Source: Littorina saxatilis
Lineage: Eukaryota; Mollusca; Gastropoda; Littorinimorpha; Littorinidae
Assembly (NCBI RefSeq): GCF_037325665.1
Contig: NC_090245.1
Span: 73,771,802-73,835,801 of the forward strand
Length of the DNA: 64,000 bases
Direction: 5' to 3'
The first letter of the stretch is position 1. Every line of letters begins with the position of its first letter. Positions 1 through 10,892 of this stretch are shown here, in pieces. The notes beneath the pieces were generated by a model. It was not told the origin of the DNA. It saw nothing but the letters and a program-made list of their open reading frames with translations, and made no database searches. Made by a program: the position numbers and the translations under genes.

Positions 1-1288
1 TGTGTCGATGGTTTATTTCATAGGCGGAGCTTGACTATAGGTGGGTGATAAACACAGCTTAGAGACATTTTGCAGACAGTGACAGACAACATACTTGAAA
101 GCACGCATCAGTTAGACACGGTTTATTTTGTTATGCTTTTAGCGTGCAGTGCTTGTATTCCATTATCATAAGTGCATCATCTGCTGCCCATTTTTTTTTT
201 TTTTTTAGTAGTGACTAGTTAGCGTAATCAAACTCATTGGCTTTGTGCGGAACATTGTAAATTGCCTGCAACTTTTGCACAGTGTGTACAAACAAAGTTC
301 AGCTGTACTGAGTACATTTTATTTCCAGATGCATACAATGTATTCATTCCACAGTGGTGAGGTTCTCTTTAAAGGAAACGGCCAAGAATTCATTGGGACA
401 AGCTTACGCTTACATGGTGACTAGTCAAACTTGTGAACACAAAGTATGAACACTGTAGTAGTGACGGTGATAAGTGCCTTCGCGCGCAGACAGTTCTGAA
501 ACGAATGAGTAGCTTGAAAGGCATGAAAAGCTATGCAAGCATGACCGTTACAGAGGGGTTGGACAGATACGTATTGAGAAACTTCTAGAATCAGAAGGAG
601 CGGATGAAGGACATTGCAGAAACAGACGTGAGACGAAGGTATAGTTGAAGTACTGTTATAGTTTTCGTTGATTGTGGATAAAAGACAGATCTTACTAGGG
701 TGCTGGTATTCGTTCTGTTAACAAAAAAACTAAATCCTCAGTGGCGTCTTGTAGTCTTGAATCTAAAGTCTCGCAAAAAACTCTCGTGTCATTCTACGCC
801 ACCATAAGACTCAGCTTTGAAACGTTTTCACTCCAACAGAGTGTATCATTCAGTTCAAACTGAATGTATCACTCAGTTGTGGGACGCAGCAGTTACAGCC
901 ATTTCAGTTTGGATCTGTAACCATCACCCTGATAAAATCTGTCGACCATAAACCTGGCTCATGACACGCTGTAATACAACCACAGGACAGGAGCTTTAAA
1001 CTGTTTTGTGGAGACAGAAACAAAATATTGGCAATGTGAAAGATCTGGGAGCAGCACAATGAGAGAACACAACAAATAAGTCACGAAAAGCAGACTAGTC
1101 GGTTTCTTTTAACCCAGATGGGAGAGCGATAGGGACTGGAAGAGACTCCTCAACAAAGGCACCTGCGCCGTTGGCGTGTAAGGCCATTTAACTGAAACAC
1201 TCCTCAGAACTGTGAACAATAACAACAACAACAACAACAACGACTAGTCCCCACCCGCGACAACCTGACGGACACTGGAGAGGTGAGA
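1..1288. other. 3' flank of the first chitin-binding gene
   Basis: No coding frame of note is seen here. On the minus strand this lies downstream of the stop codon at 1289-1291, so its right part is probably the 3' UTR. A (CAA)n-like tract at 1218-1241 gives short spurious frames. Confidence 0.5.
318..323 (-). terminator. candidate poly(A) signal
   Basis: AATAAA reads on the minus strand about 970 bases downstream of the stop codon of the chitin-binding gene. Another AATAAA lies at 122-127. Which one is used cannot be told from sequence. Confidence 0.3.
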
Positions 1289-1476
1289 TCACTGCCCCCT
1301 GTCGCCACATTTGACCTCGTGATGCCACTCGCACTTGCGTGTGGTCTCGGAGAAGGCGGTGCCATGGGGACACTGGATGCGCTGGGTGCGACGCCCGTGC
1401 TGACACAGGATGAAGTGACGGCAGCTGGCCGGGTCTGGGGCCTGTCCGTCATCACGGCACAGAGGGTCGTCCTCGC
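1289..1476 (-). CDS. chitin-binding gene 1: last exon
   Basis: This exon holds the third ChtBD2 domain (C170, C182, C188, C199, C212, C220), ends CGDRGQ and stops at TGA 1291-1289. The acceptor is CTGTTTTCAG. It begins in phase 1, as the exon before it requires. Confidence 0.88.
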
Positions 1477-1668
1477 CTGAAAACAGGGCAGTGGCTTTAT
1501 GTATCGTCTTAGCACATAACCACGTCATGTCCCAAAAATAGTCACTAGTACTGAGGACAGTAATAGAAATTTAGCAATTTAGCATTATGTATCGTACCGT
1601 ATTTTATTGCCTTCAACTTGAAGCGCATCTATTGGACTGTATTGTACCCCTGCGGCTAATAACGATGA

Positions 1669-1745
<77 letters not shown>

Positions 1746-3399
1746 TTACTACTACTATAATGATAGTAGTTTAAGGCGCAAATCCTATAATTATTCTAAG
1801 CACCTGCTCCTATCCGCTATTTGCGCCTTTTGCTTGAAGAAGTAACAAAATAAACAAACGGGGAGATCCGCCTTATACGTTTATCATAGTGTAGGTAGCA
1901 AAATACGGTAAACTGACTGACTTAAAACAGTGGTTTAGTCAATTTTGATTCAGTACATCTGTCAGGCGCGCGGCTGCAATGTGATGCCAAACAGAAAACT
2001 GATGTACCTAGTTCATTGCTTTGCGTGCGTTATGTTAACGTCCGTGGAACTTGTCAAGCCTGAGGAAAAACTTTGAGAAATATTGAAAGGGATTTGGGTT
2101 GGTAATGATCACAAGTTATCACCCTCAAGATTCCCATCGAAAGTCGCCAATACGCAACTATTCCGTCAACAAAACCAGGTCATCCGAAACAATTTCTTCA
2201 AACTCGTGTGTGGACCACAGTGTAATTCTGAGTTAGAGCTCCACAGAACTACTGTTGGACAACGAAACAGGCCATTGTACTGCAGAAGGTATAGGTTTGC
2301 TCAACTTGACCAGGAAACGAAAGGTTTTAGAAACAAAGGGACGTAAGCGCTCAAAATATCAGGCAACAATTAACAACAAGCGAGACTTACGCCGAGCCAG
2401 TCTCCCAGCACCCACAAAATAATAAGCATTGAAAGAAACAAATGACGTTTATCCTCAAAAAAGGATATTTCTCTGAGTTTATCATATGATTCTCAAGATT
2501 AGCAAGTCACGAATAACAATGGCCTACACACACAAAAGCAAATTAAAAACCTCAAAAACAACAGTATGATTTTATGATTCGCAAGATAAGAAGGTCACAA
2601 ATAATAACGGCCTCAGAAAAAGATGGGTTTTTTTTTACAGCTGTGCTTTTGTGATTCTCAAGATAAGAAGGGCACATAATTATAACCACAGCCTCAGAAA
2701 AAAACCCACCAAAATTGTTAACAAAAATCTATGATTCTCAAGATAAGAAGGGCATATATTGGACTGTAACAGCCTCAGAAAACAAAAAAACAAAAAAATT
2801 GTTAACAAAAATCTCTGATTTTATGATTCTCAAGATTGTTAACAAAAATCTATGATTTAATGATTCTCAAGAAAAGAAACTCACGGATAACGATGGTCTC
2901 CGGGATACGTCTGTTGCCGCAGTCCCCAACCACGGCTTGCGCGAACTCGCAGGTGTTGTTGCGTGGCCAGTACAGGGTGCCGTCCCCGCATCTCTGGATG
3001 GCGATCAGGGTCCCGTTGGCGCAGGATACGAAGCGAGAACAATCGTCAGGGTCTGGGTTGTTGCCTGTTTTCTTCACGCAGCGGGGGTCATCTGGGGAAA
3101 GAGAGAGGTATTGAATTGAATTGAATTGAACATTATGTTTCGAGGGTGACAGAATAAGCAATGCAAACATGCTTTTTTCTCATTCGGTCCTCGCCAGGGA
3201 CAGAGATGGATGAGATGTTGAAAGAGGGGCATGTGTTGAAGAGCGTTTGGACAGAATGGACGTTTTGAAAGGTATAACTATAAGCTTGATGTGAGCAAAT
3301 ATGTTCAGAAAAAGTCAAATGGAAAGCATAACGTAGGGAAGTCTAAGAGTATTTTTTGAAAATACAAATAAGGACACAGACAGACCGACAGACCAACCC

Positions 3400-3449
<50 letters not shown>

Positions 3450-5778
3450 CGAAACAATCCAGAAAGACAGAACGAGAGAAAGAGAAATTCTTATGCAAGC
3501 AAGAGCAAGGTTAATGGAGGCAGTTGCTATCGCAAGCAAGAGGTGTGAGTGCGAGACTGAGCCGGTGATGACAAGTCTTTGATGCGTGTATGTTGCATAC
3601 AGACTACAGCACAAGACAAAAAACAATGCGTTTATAAGTGTACCATCTAAAAGTCAATACTTCCACCCCTATTCTTTCTAGGTTTGACCGAGTTGCGAGA
3701 GTTGCTGCCGCTAGCAGATACACAATCTTTTTGTAAAAAAAAACCCAGACGTGTTGCTGCATTCATCAACGAGATATTCTTTTTAACAGCTACAAAAAAA
3801 CGTGTAACAATTTATTTTTCAGTGACGACTCCTTTCATTTCGCGAAAATGGCGTTTCTTTCCAACAAAGGAAAATATTGACTTTTATTCGTCAAAAACAA
3901 CGTTAAACGAATAAGCCAAGCATTACAATTTGGTGTGTATTTCAGAACAACTTCTCTAGTAAAGACACTGCCCTTCCCGTGTAGACGACTTTGTGTTCAA
4001 CATCACCGATCTGTCCAGTTTTTACCATGTAACTGGAGCATCCTTTCACTTAGTACATATCCACACACAAAAATCCACAGCCTGGCTGCTTCCTGTACAG
4101 AGTGGCATTTTTCAGTTGTGCTGAAATTTATGTCGCAGAATGACATAGGTATCGATTAGAAAATTACTTCAGCGAAAAATTTCCACTCTGCACGGAATGC
4201 AGCCAGCGGAGTGGAGCGTTTTTCCACATTTTTTCTCTCCGTTTTTTTTATGTATGCCCTTTTTTCTTCTAATGGCATGTAGAAGCCCTATCTATCGTGT
4301 GATGGACGTCATTGTGTTCACGAGAAGGTGTGTGTCTTTAAGCAAAGGAGCAGCTTTTCAAGCGACCTATTACAACTCTGCAAGGGTGGAGTGAGACTCG
4401 ACATTGAGATGGTGCAATTATAAACTCACTGTCGTTTAGTCCTTCAGGGTTTGTCCCCATCGGGTTTTCTCCGATTGGGTTTGTTCCTTGCGGGCTTATC
4501 CCTTGTGGGTTAATTCCTTGGGGATTTCTTCCGAAGGGATTCAATCCGATAGGGCTTTGGCCTTGGATAGGGACGATCTTAGGCATTTTCCTTTTTCTTG
4601 GCGTTTTCCACTTACTCGAGTGCCAGGAAAGAGGTTGATCTAGTCAACACAACTTGTGTATTAGTCCATGCCAATATTTAAACATGTATACATTACTTCC
4701 CACTGGGCACTATCATGTCAAACATATCACAGATCTGGGCCGGTGTAACACGAGAAAATGACTCCCACGAGATTTTTACTCCGGAGTAAACATTTCCTAC
4801 GAAAAAGTTACTCCCTTTACGAAAAAAGCACTCCCCCATTGCACGAGAAAATTACTCCCCAAGACAGGTGAGTTCCGAGTAAACATTTCGTTCAAAAATG
4901 TAACTCTCCTGACGAATAAATAACGAATAAATTACTTCACCCCAACACGAGGAATTTAACTTCCCATGCCAGGTGTACGAAATTTTTACTCCCTTGTCCC
5001 CTGTTAGTCTTGGTGGTGGAAGGGGTGGAAATAGGGTAGCGCGACATTCGTGTGCGCGAGATCACTTATTGGCATTATCCCTTCGCCCGCATCCCATTTT
5101 TGCGTACGAGATTTTTTACTGGAAGTTAAAAAAATGGGGAGTAAAAATTTCGTGGAGGGAGTAATTTTTTCGTGCCTTGGGGAGTTATTTTCTCGTACGA
5201 AAAGTGTACTCGGAGTAAGAATTTCGTACGAAATATTTACTCCGGAGTAAATTTTTCGTGGAGTAAAAATTTCGTGTTACACCGGCTTTAACACGGAATG
5301 AGAACTTCCACTCGAACATATACGTGCAAAGTCAACAGACTTGCTGCCTTCCTTGCAGAGTGAATTGTTGTCCTGAAGGAATTGTGCATGTTGACGCTGG
5401 TATAAGTTACAAAACAAGTCAACATAAATTCACACTCTCTGCACTGAAAGTAGCCTGGCCGTTGAATGTTGGTATGTGTTCAAGTTGTAGGATGCTTTTA
5501 TCCCATGTAAAAGCCTGGGACAGATCTGTGGTGGCGAACATGACGGTTTTATGAGAAGGGAAGTACTTTCAAGCAATTTTCGGGTATAATGTGATGGACC
5601 AATATGTCAAAGCTGCGTAAAGCAAGTATTGCATGTAAGGTTGAATGTTTGTCAAGTACTGAAACCGGCAGCTTCTGGCAAAAAGAAGAAGAGGGAGTGT
5701 CTATAGAAGCGGAAGATAAAAGAAAGCTGTTCCGTATCTCGCGTATACTAGCACCAGTACCAGCACCAGCACCACTGC

Positions 5779-5836
<58 letters not shown>

Positions 5837-7265
5837 TGGATTTCAATACTGATTGGAAAAAAAAGTAAAGGGAGAAGAAGAGGAACAAATTAAACACTCC
5901 TGAGAAAGAAAGGAATTAAATTATTGTCATGCAGGACTAAGTAAAACATAAGAAATACACGCAGCATGAGTGGGCCAGGGAGAATGTATAAGTTATACCA
6001 TTTTTTTGTTCAGTTATTGTATATCAGTGCATTATAGTATACGTATGTTACAGCTTTATATCGCATCTTATTCTTTTATATCAACGAATGTGTGATATTG
6101 CTTTATATCGCATCAGAGTGTTACCGTGCATAAACATGAACGTATGATACAGATTTATATTACATCATATTGTTACAATGCATGACTATTAATGAATGTG
6201 TGATATCCGTTTATATCGCACTGTGATAATGCACTCACTGGGCATGGGCACCTGAGGGGAGCCGTTGCAGTCATCACGGTCAGGGTCCCACTCCCAGACA
6301 CAGGAATTAGCCAGTTTGGACCACACCTGGCTGGCGTTACACCTGACTGATTGCGTGATCTCGGCGTCAAATCCACACTGATGGGCAACCATGCAGTCCT
6401 GGGGGTCACGTTTCTGCACGGAGGATAACGGTACGATCAGCGTCAACATCATTCAGCAATATCAATATGTGCGACCTCCATCAGATTCAAATGATTCGGC
6501 GATAACAGTATGTACGACTTGGATCAGATTCAAATGATTCGGCACCCCCCGCGGGTTAGGGGGAAGAACTTACCCGATGCTCCCCAGCATGTAGTAAGAG
6601 GCGACTAACGGATTCTGTTCCTCCTTTTACCCTTGTTAAGTGTTTCTTGTATAGAATATAGTCAATGTTTGTAAAGATTTTAGTCAAGCAGTATGTAAGA
6701 AATGTTAAGTCCTTTGTACTGGAAACTTGCATTCTCCCAGTAAGGTCATATATTGTACTACGTTGCAAGCCCCTGGAGCAATTTTTTCATTAGTGCTTTT
6801 GTGAACAAGAAACAATTAACAAGTGGGTCTATCCCATCTCCCCCCCCCTTCCCCGTCGCTATATAACCTTCGTGGTTGAAAACGACGTTAAACACCAAAT
6901 AAATAAATAAATAAATGATTCGGCGATATCAGTATGAACGACTTCCATCACTGCGATTCAAATCATTTAGCGATATCAGTATGCATGACTTGGATTAGAT
7001 TCAAATGATTCGAAGATATTAGGATGTACGACATGGGCGTGGCAGAGTTCAATTCTTTTTCACGAGTCAAAGCTGAATAGATTCGAACGTTTCTAGGAAT
7101 CCGACAGTTTAAAAGCAAAGTCAAATCAGAAGAGAACAAAAGAAAGTGGGACAATCCCTAAACTTCAAACCTTATAGCAAAAACTAAAACGTGCAACTCC
7201 ATTAGAAACAGTTTTCAGACAAGCAAGTTTGCAGGATATCACATCTATATATATATACGACTTGT

Positions 7266-7336
<71 letters not shown>

Positions 7337-8125
7337 CGCGATGCACGGCCAAAGTTTTCGATGGATCTGCTTCAAATTTGGTGGGCATATTCATGTAGAC
7401 CCCGGACACAACCTGGTCGATGAGAATTTTCAACACGTGCTCTCAGCGCGCAGCGCTGAACCGATTTTGGTTATTCTGTTCATCTTCCCAGATCCATTCC
7501 CAGTAACTCTTCCTTATCTTCTCCAGTGTTTTGCGTTTATCTCCCTTCCTTCGTGTGGCGTCAACCCATATTCCCGTTACTATTTTTAGAAGGTCACTGT
7601 CCACAACGCTTTCATCCCGGCGAAGCCGCATATTCCCGTTACTATTATTAGAAGGTCACCGTCCACAACGCTTTCATCCCGATTCCTCTACTTCGCCGTA
7701 TTTGGTTCTACTTCTTCCCGGCGAAGCCGGGTATCCCGGCGAAGCCGGTACCCGGCGAAACGGGTAATCATCTACAGGGGTCGACACTAACTTATTTGGC
7801 CTGGGGCCACACTGGCCCCGGAGATGGAAATTGCTGGGGCGGAAAACAAAAATCTGGGGCCCACTGTTATTCATGCTAAGTATATATATATACCTTCAGA
7901 ATCCCCACTTTTTCCAAGTGGTTCTCCGCTATAAGATCTGCACGGGCGGCAATGCATTGTCTGTTTTTCTTCATCGTACTGAAGCCAGGGAAATTCTTTC
8001 AACCACTTGACATTGAAATTACGACAGCGCTTCGCGCTTTTGGCTGCATCGGTCTCCTTTTTATATTTAGTCAAGTTTTGACTAAATATTTTAACGTAGA
8101 GGGGGGAATCGAGACGAGGGTCGTG

Positions 8126-8178
<53 letters not shown>

Positions 8179-9824
8179 TGTCTGTCTGTGTGTGTGTGTA
8201 GAGCGATTCAGACCAAACTACTGGACCGATCTTTATGAAATTTGACATGAGAGTTCCTGGGTATGAAATCCCCATACGTTTTTTTCATTTTTTTGATAAA
8301 TGTCTTTGATGACGTCATATCCGGCTTTTCGTGAAAGTTGAGGCGGCACTGTCACGCCCTCATTTTTCAACCAAATTGGTTGAAATTTTGGTCAAGTAAT
8401 CTTCGACGAAGCCCGGACTTCGGTATTGCATTTCAGCTTGGTGGCTTAAACATTAATTAATGACTTTGGTCATTAAAAATCTGAAAATTGTAAAAAAAAA
8501 TAAAAATTTATAAAACGATCCAAATTTACGTTTATCTTATTCTCCATCATTTGCTGATTCCAAAAACATATAAATATGTTATATTCGGATTAAAAACAAG
8601 CTCTGAAAATTAAATATATAAAAATTATTATCAAATTTTTTTTTCGAAATCAATTTAAAAACACTTTTATCTTATTTCTTGTCGGTTCCTGATTCCAAAA
8701 ATATATAGATATGATATGTTTGGATTAAAAACACGCTCAGAAAGTTAAAACGAAGAGAGGTACAGAAAAGCGTGCTATCCTTCTTAGCGCAACGAATACC
8801 CCGCTCTTCTTGTCAATTCCACGGGCACTGCCTTTGCCACGGGCGGTGGACTGACGATGCTACGAGTATACGGTCTTGCTGCGTTGCGTTGCGTTCAGTT
8901 TCATTCTGTGAATTCGACAGCTACTTGACTAAATATTGTATTTTCGCCTTACGCGACTTGTTCATTTCTCTCCACGCTGTTCTTCATTTTCATTTCCATG
9001 TCTTTTTACATCAGGGATGTGTCGCCACATTTTGCGTTTGGCATTTGAAGGCGATACTTATCTCTCACGCTAAAGAGCGCTATCTGGGAGTTATTTCCCT
9101 TGCGGCATTGTCCTTCGACGATTTCAATGTTGTTTTTCTTGACTGCGGCATTGATCGTTACGCAAATGTCAGTGACGACTTTGACTGGCGACTTTTAGTG
9201 ATTGGCTCTGGCATTAGAATTTTCGGTTTGTCATTGTTGGAATTTATCCTGGGGCGGAGTGGGCCCCAAGCTTCGGCAATGTTTGGGGCGGAACGGCACA
9301 AAACTCTGGGGCGTTCCGCCCCCCGCCCCCGCTAGTGTCGAACCCTGATCTAGTTAGTATATAAATTTACATTTTTCCAGAATGTCTCGTTTACGATACT
9401 CTTCATCTTGTTTAAACCATCATCTAAACAACTACATATCTGTGGCAGGCTTTTACAATGAATAAGAGCTTTCTTCGGCTTGAAGGTGCAGTAAAAATCA
9501 ACAACCAGGCATGCTACCTAATCAAAGCCGGAATTTGTTGCTAAAACCAGTCGCAGATCGACGTGGGAGTGAGTCATAAAATTAATTCAAGACAAAATTC
9601 CACTGACAATTTGTACTGAATAAGAAATGTCTATAATACAAACATTCATAATTCTACAAATTCAAATTATCAATGGCAAAGCAAGTTTACATCATGAGAA
9701 AAAAACACACACTCACCCACAGTCCGGGTTGTACATTCTGGCACAGTTCCGAGTCATAGTAGTAGTCTTGGGCAACCACGACCACGGCAACGAGTGCCAC
9801 GACCAGTGCCAACGTTTTGGACAT
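1289..9824 (-). CDS. secreted three-domain chitin-binding (peritrophin-A/ChtBD2) protein, complete
   Basis: I read four coding exons with matching phases: 9824-9717, 6413-6239, 3091-2885 and 1476-1289. Together they give 678 nt, a 225-residue protein plus TGA. Residues 1-18 form a signal peptide (MSKTLALVVALVAVVVVA). Three six-cysteine ChtBD2 domains follow, with cysteines at 28-85, 99-152 and 170-220. All exon ends have consensus GTGAGT donors, and the acceptors end in CAG. Domain 1 is split between exons 1 and 2; domains 2 and 3 each occupy one phase-1 exon. ChtBD2 proteins bind chitin in peritrophic matrix, cuticle or shell matrix; there is no enzyme domain, so a structural or lectin-like role is inferred. 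The gene at 53-58 kb has the same layout. Introns are full of repeats. Confidence 0.85.
1669..1757. repeat. (TAC)n microsatellite
   Basis: A near-perfect TAC/GTA tract in the last intron of the chitin-binding gene. Confidence 0.95.
1758..2459. other. intron 3 sequence without recognised features
   Basis: An open frame at 2083-2346 (+) has no start context and no recognisable domain. I see no gene or clear repeat here. Confidence 0.4.
2460..2880. repeat. tandem repeat derived from the 3' edge of exon 3
   Basis: About five decayed units of 80-95 bp share gattctcaagataagaag, then a gtcac-like core, then a-taa-g-cct. On the minus strand each resembles the end of exon 3, its donor GTGAGT and the first bases of the intron. 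The last unit is the true exon edge at 2860-2905. Confidence 0.7.
2885..3091 (-). CDS. chitin-binding gene 1: exon 3
   Basis: This is a whole ChtBD2 domain (C99, C112, C118, C129, C142, C152) in a symmetrical phase 1-1 exon, the usual unit of domain shuffling. The acceptor is TTTCCCCAG and the donor is GTGAGT. A decayed tandem array of its 3' edge lies just downstream in the intron. Confidence 0.88.
3398..3443. repeat. (ACAG)n microsatellite
   Basis: Tandem cagacagaca in intron 2 of the chitin-binding gene. Confidence 0.9.
4030..4180. repeat. dispersed repeat related to 32.8 and 53.0 kb
   Basis: The run agcatcctttcac, a spacer, and ctggctg-ttctgtacagag resembles 32805-32915 and, more weakly, 52990-53040. 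The family is unknown. Confidence 0.4.
4338..4586 (-). CDS. short open frame with NPxGx pentapeptide repeats, unrecognised
   Basis: An ATG at 4586-4584 opens a frame whose residues ~10-50 form eight tandem five-residue units, mostly N-P-x-G-x (such as NPQGI, NPIGE, NPMGT). A donor-like GTGAGT follows the repeats and the frame then runs to 4338. It lies inside intron 2 of the chitin-binding gene on the same strand. The phases I can find do not make it a cassette exon between exons 2 and 3. It may be a small gene, an exon of an alternative transcript, or a 15-bp minisatellite that happens to be open. I assign no function. Confidence 0.3.
   Translation of the reverse strand: MPKIVPIQGQSPIGLNPFGRNPQGINPQGISPQGTNPIGENPMGTNPEGLNDSEFIIAPSQCRVSLHPCRVVIGRLKSCSFA
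4738..5290. mobile_element. foldback (MITE-like) element with stress-like TTTTTACTCC repeats
   Basis: The ends are inverted: gccggtgtaacacga at the left and tcgtgttacaccggc at the right. The interior is an imperfect palindromic array of gagtaa and tttcgt motifs. Related decayed arrays are at 28195-28625. No transposase is present. Confidence 0.75.
5300..5780. other. intron 2 sequence, nothing recognised
   Basis: Two short frames at 5324-5554 and 5604-5852 (+) lack domains; the second runs into a polyserine frame from a microsatellite. I take neither as a gene. Confidence 0.4.
5780..5836. repeat. (ATC)n microsatellite
   Basis: Perfect atc repeats in intron 2. Confidence 0.95.
6000..6235. repeat. 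~55-60 bp tandem repeat beside exon 2
   Basis: About four imperfect units share tgtgatat, tttatatcgcat and a following gttac-atgca. The array ends at the exon 2 donor. Confidence 0.55.
6239..6413 (-). CDS. chitin-binding gene 1: exon 2
   Basis: This exon encodes residues 37-94 with cysteines 2 to 6 of ChtBD2 domain 1 (C43, C49, C61, C74, C85). It starts in phase 0 after GTGCAG and ends in phase 1 at GTGAGT. Short tandem repeats abut both sides. Confidence 0.85.
6450..7035. repeat. ~45 bp tandem repeat split by a SINE-like insertion
   Basis: Units read gatatcagtatg-acgactt followed by gattcaaatgattcggc. Five or so copies lie on both sides of the insertion at 6544-6912. Confidence 0.65.
6544..6912 (+). 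mobile_element. SINE-like retroposon with target-site duplication
   Basis: The element starts acccccc-gcgggttaggggg and ends ggttgaaaacgacgttaaac followed by an (aaat)n tail. It is flanked by the direct repeat aaatgattcggc (ending 6543 and at 6913-6924). The tail and the 12-bp duplication indicate target-primed retroposition. The same 3' tail motif is common in molluscan repeats (recalled, not searched). Confidence 0.75.
7236..7770 (+). repeat. (GT)n-headed interspersed repeat with internal duplications
   Basis: A (GT)n tract at 7264-7335 is followed by a unique segment and then two copies of a ~57-bp unit (ttcccgttactatt, gtccacaacgctttcatccc). Several cccggcgaagccgg units follow. The type is not identified. 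Confidence 0.5.
7887..8058 (-). pseudogene. TTF-type zinc finger fragment (ZNF862/hAT-like)
   Basis: The minus-strand frame reads KRCRNFNVKWLKEFPWLQY, then DEEKQTMHCRPC. This is the pattern W-x3-FPWL-x-Y-x-C-x2-C of the TTF zinc finger found at the N-terminus of hAT-type transposases and ZNF862-like proteins. A donor-like GTATAT follows the last recognisable codon. Upstream it is cut by the ~870-bp element at 8059. No transposase core is seen, so I call it a fragment. Confidence 0.5.
8059..8962 (+). mobile_element. ~870-bp interspersed element, copy 1
   Basis: It starts with the palindrome atttagtcaagttttgacta. An internal (GT)n tract follows, then the conserved block gagcgattcagac, and it ends cgccttacgcgacttgtt. 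There is no coding capacity. Frames in it are translated microsatellite. Confidence 0.85.
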
Positions 9825-9832
9825 CCTGAGTT
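9717..9832 (-). CDS. chitin-binding gene 1: signal-peptide exon
   Basis: The acceptor TTTCTTGCAG ends at 9833. Eight bases of 5' UTR precede ATG at 9824. The 36 codons encode the signal peptide, a tyrosine-rich spacer (DYYYDSE) and the first cysteine of domain 1, then end in phase 0 at a GTGAGT donor. Confidence 0.8.
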
Positions 9833-9843
9833 CTGCAAGAAAT

Positions 9844-9847
9844 CATT

Positions 9848-9922
<75 letters not shown>

Positions 9923-9924
9923 GA
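9844..9924. repeat. (ATC)n microsatellite
   Basis: Perfect atc repeats just upstream of the signal-peptide exon. It yields spurious poly-Ser, poly-Asp and poly-Met frames. Confidence 0.95.
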
Positions 9925-10754
9925 TAGTTGTCTGCGAAATCTTGATGTTGTTACAATACATGTGTAGGGCAAACGCGTGTGTGTGTGTAAAAGGAAAGTG
10001 TTGTTTTGTGTTTTCTCATCCAAAATAATATTCTTTTTTCAGAGTAAAAAGCAAAACAAAAGAAATATTACAAAAGAAGAAAGCTTAGTTTATAGAACGC
10101 TCAACTATTGATAGAACGAAACAAACACAAACATATTTTTTTTAGTTTTGTCAACAATTAAAATTTTTCTTTTTGTCAATAATAAAATGATCTATAAACT
10201 AACCGACCTCTAGGATATAATACCGTTATTGTTTGTTTTACTCGGTTTTTATATGAAAACGCCTTCTCCAAAAGTATTGTGTGGAAACAAGCTAGGAGTC
10301 TAACAATTAAAACAACATTTCAGTGCATTCCCTGATCTTGAAACTCAGGTGTCATGTTTTGTCTCTTTTACCTTTATAACTGAATACTTCATTATATTAA
10401 GATACATTAGGCATATAGATGTTTCCTTCAACTTAAAATGTGCACATTTTGATAACATCAGATTTAACAATTTGTTTAAAAATACGGGTTACTCTGCATA
10501 AAAAATAGAAACCACAATTCAGCTGCCGAATATTGCAAACGTTTCACAACAAAACACGCAAACGAGACCTTGAAGGACAACCAGTATTGCTACAGATGCT
10601 GAATCACAAGACGTAAGTTAACTTGAAAGAACATTCTTCTATTGTCCTGTCAATGGACAACCGAACTAGCTAGTTCATTTCCTATCCCAGAAGACAATAT
10701 CAATCATTTACAATGCTAATTGGAGTAGGCACAAAGCACACAATACCAACTTAC
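9925..10754. other. 5' UTR intron, nothing recognised
   Basis: AT-rich sequence between the non-coding first exon and the signal-peptide exon. I see no gene or clear repeat. Confidence 0.4.
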
Positions 10755-10857
10755 CTGTGAGAGTTTCCTACGGGTATTCTATTTCAGCTCTTCTTTTCCA
10801 GACACTCCGAAATGATAAATAGAGACTTGGGAGTCTCGATAGTCGGTCAGTTTCAAG
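10755..10857 (-). other. probable non-coding first exon of chitin-binding gene 1
   Basis: A strong donor (CACAG|GTAAGT) ends at 10755 and the next exon begins at 9832 after a good acceptor. The start near 10857 is set only by the distance from the TATA box, so it is approximate. Confidence 0.5.
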
Positions 10858-10885
10858 TTAAAGACTTGTTTGGCGTGGGTATGCG

Positions 10886-10892
10886 TTATATA
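10886..10892 (-). promoter_or_regulatory. TATA box of chitin-binding gene 1
   Basis: TATATAA on the minus strand sits about 30 bases before the inferred transcription start and 130 bases before the 5' UTR donor. The order TATA box, short UTR exon, donor is coherent. Confidence 0.5.

Larger units (their letters stand above)
7780..9350 (-). mobile_element. composite repeat bounded by ggggc-rich ends, with an 870-bp element inside
   Basis: Both ends carry 'ggcctggggcca' and 'ggggcg' blocks next to gtcgac/gtcgaaccc. Between them are a TTF-type zinc-finger exon fragment and an inserted ~870-bp element. It looks like a fragment of a gene or transposon of the ZNF862/hAT kind that was itself hit by a later element. 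Confidence 0.45.

Noticed and set aside
8772-9335. 187-codon plus-strand frame
   Set aside because: It begins inside the 870-bp element and runs into the composite repeat; related frames occur in the other copies of the element.
9713-10023. Poly-Asp, poly-Met and poly-Ser proteins
   Set aside because: All come from the (ATC)n tract beside the signal-peptide exon.
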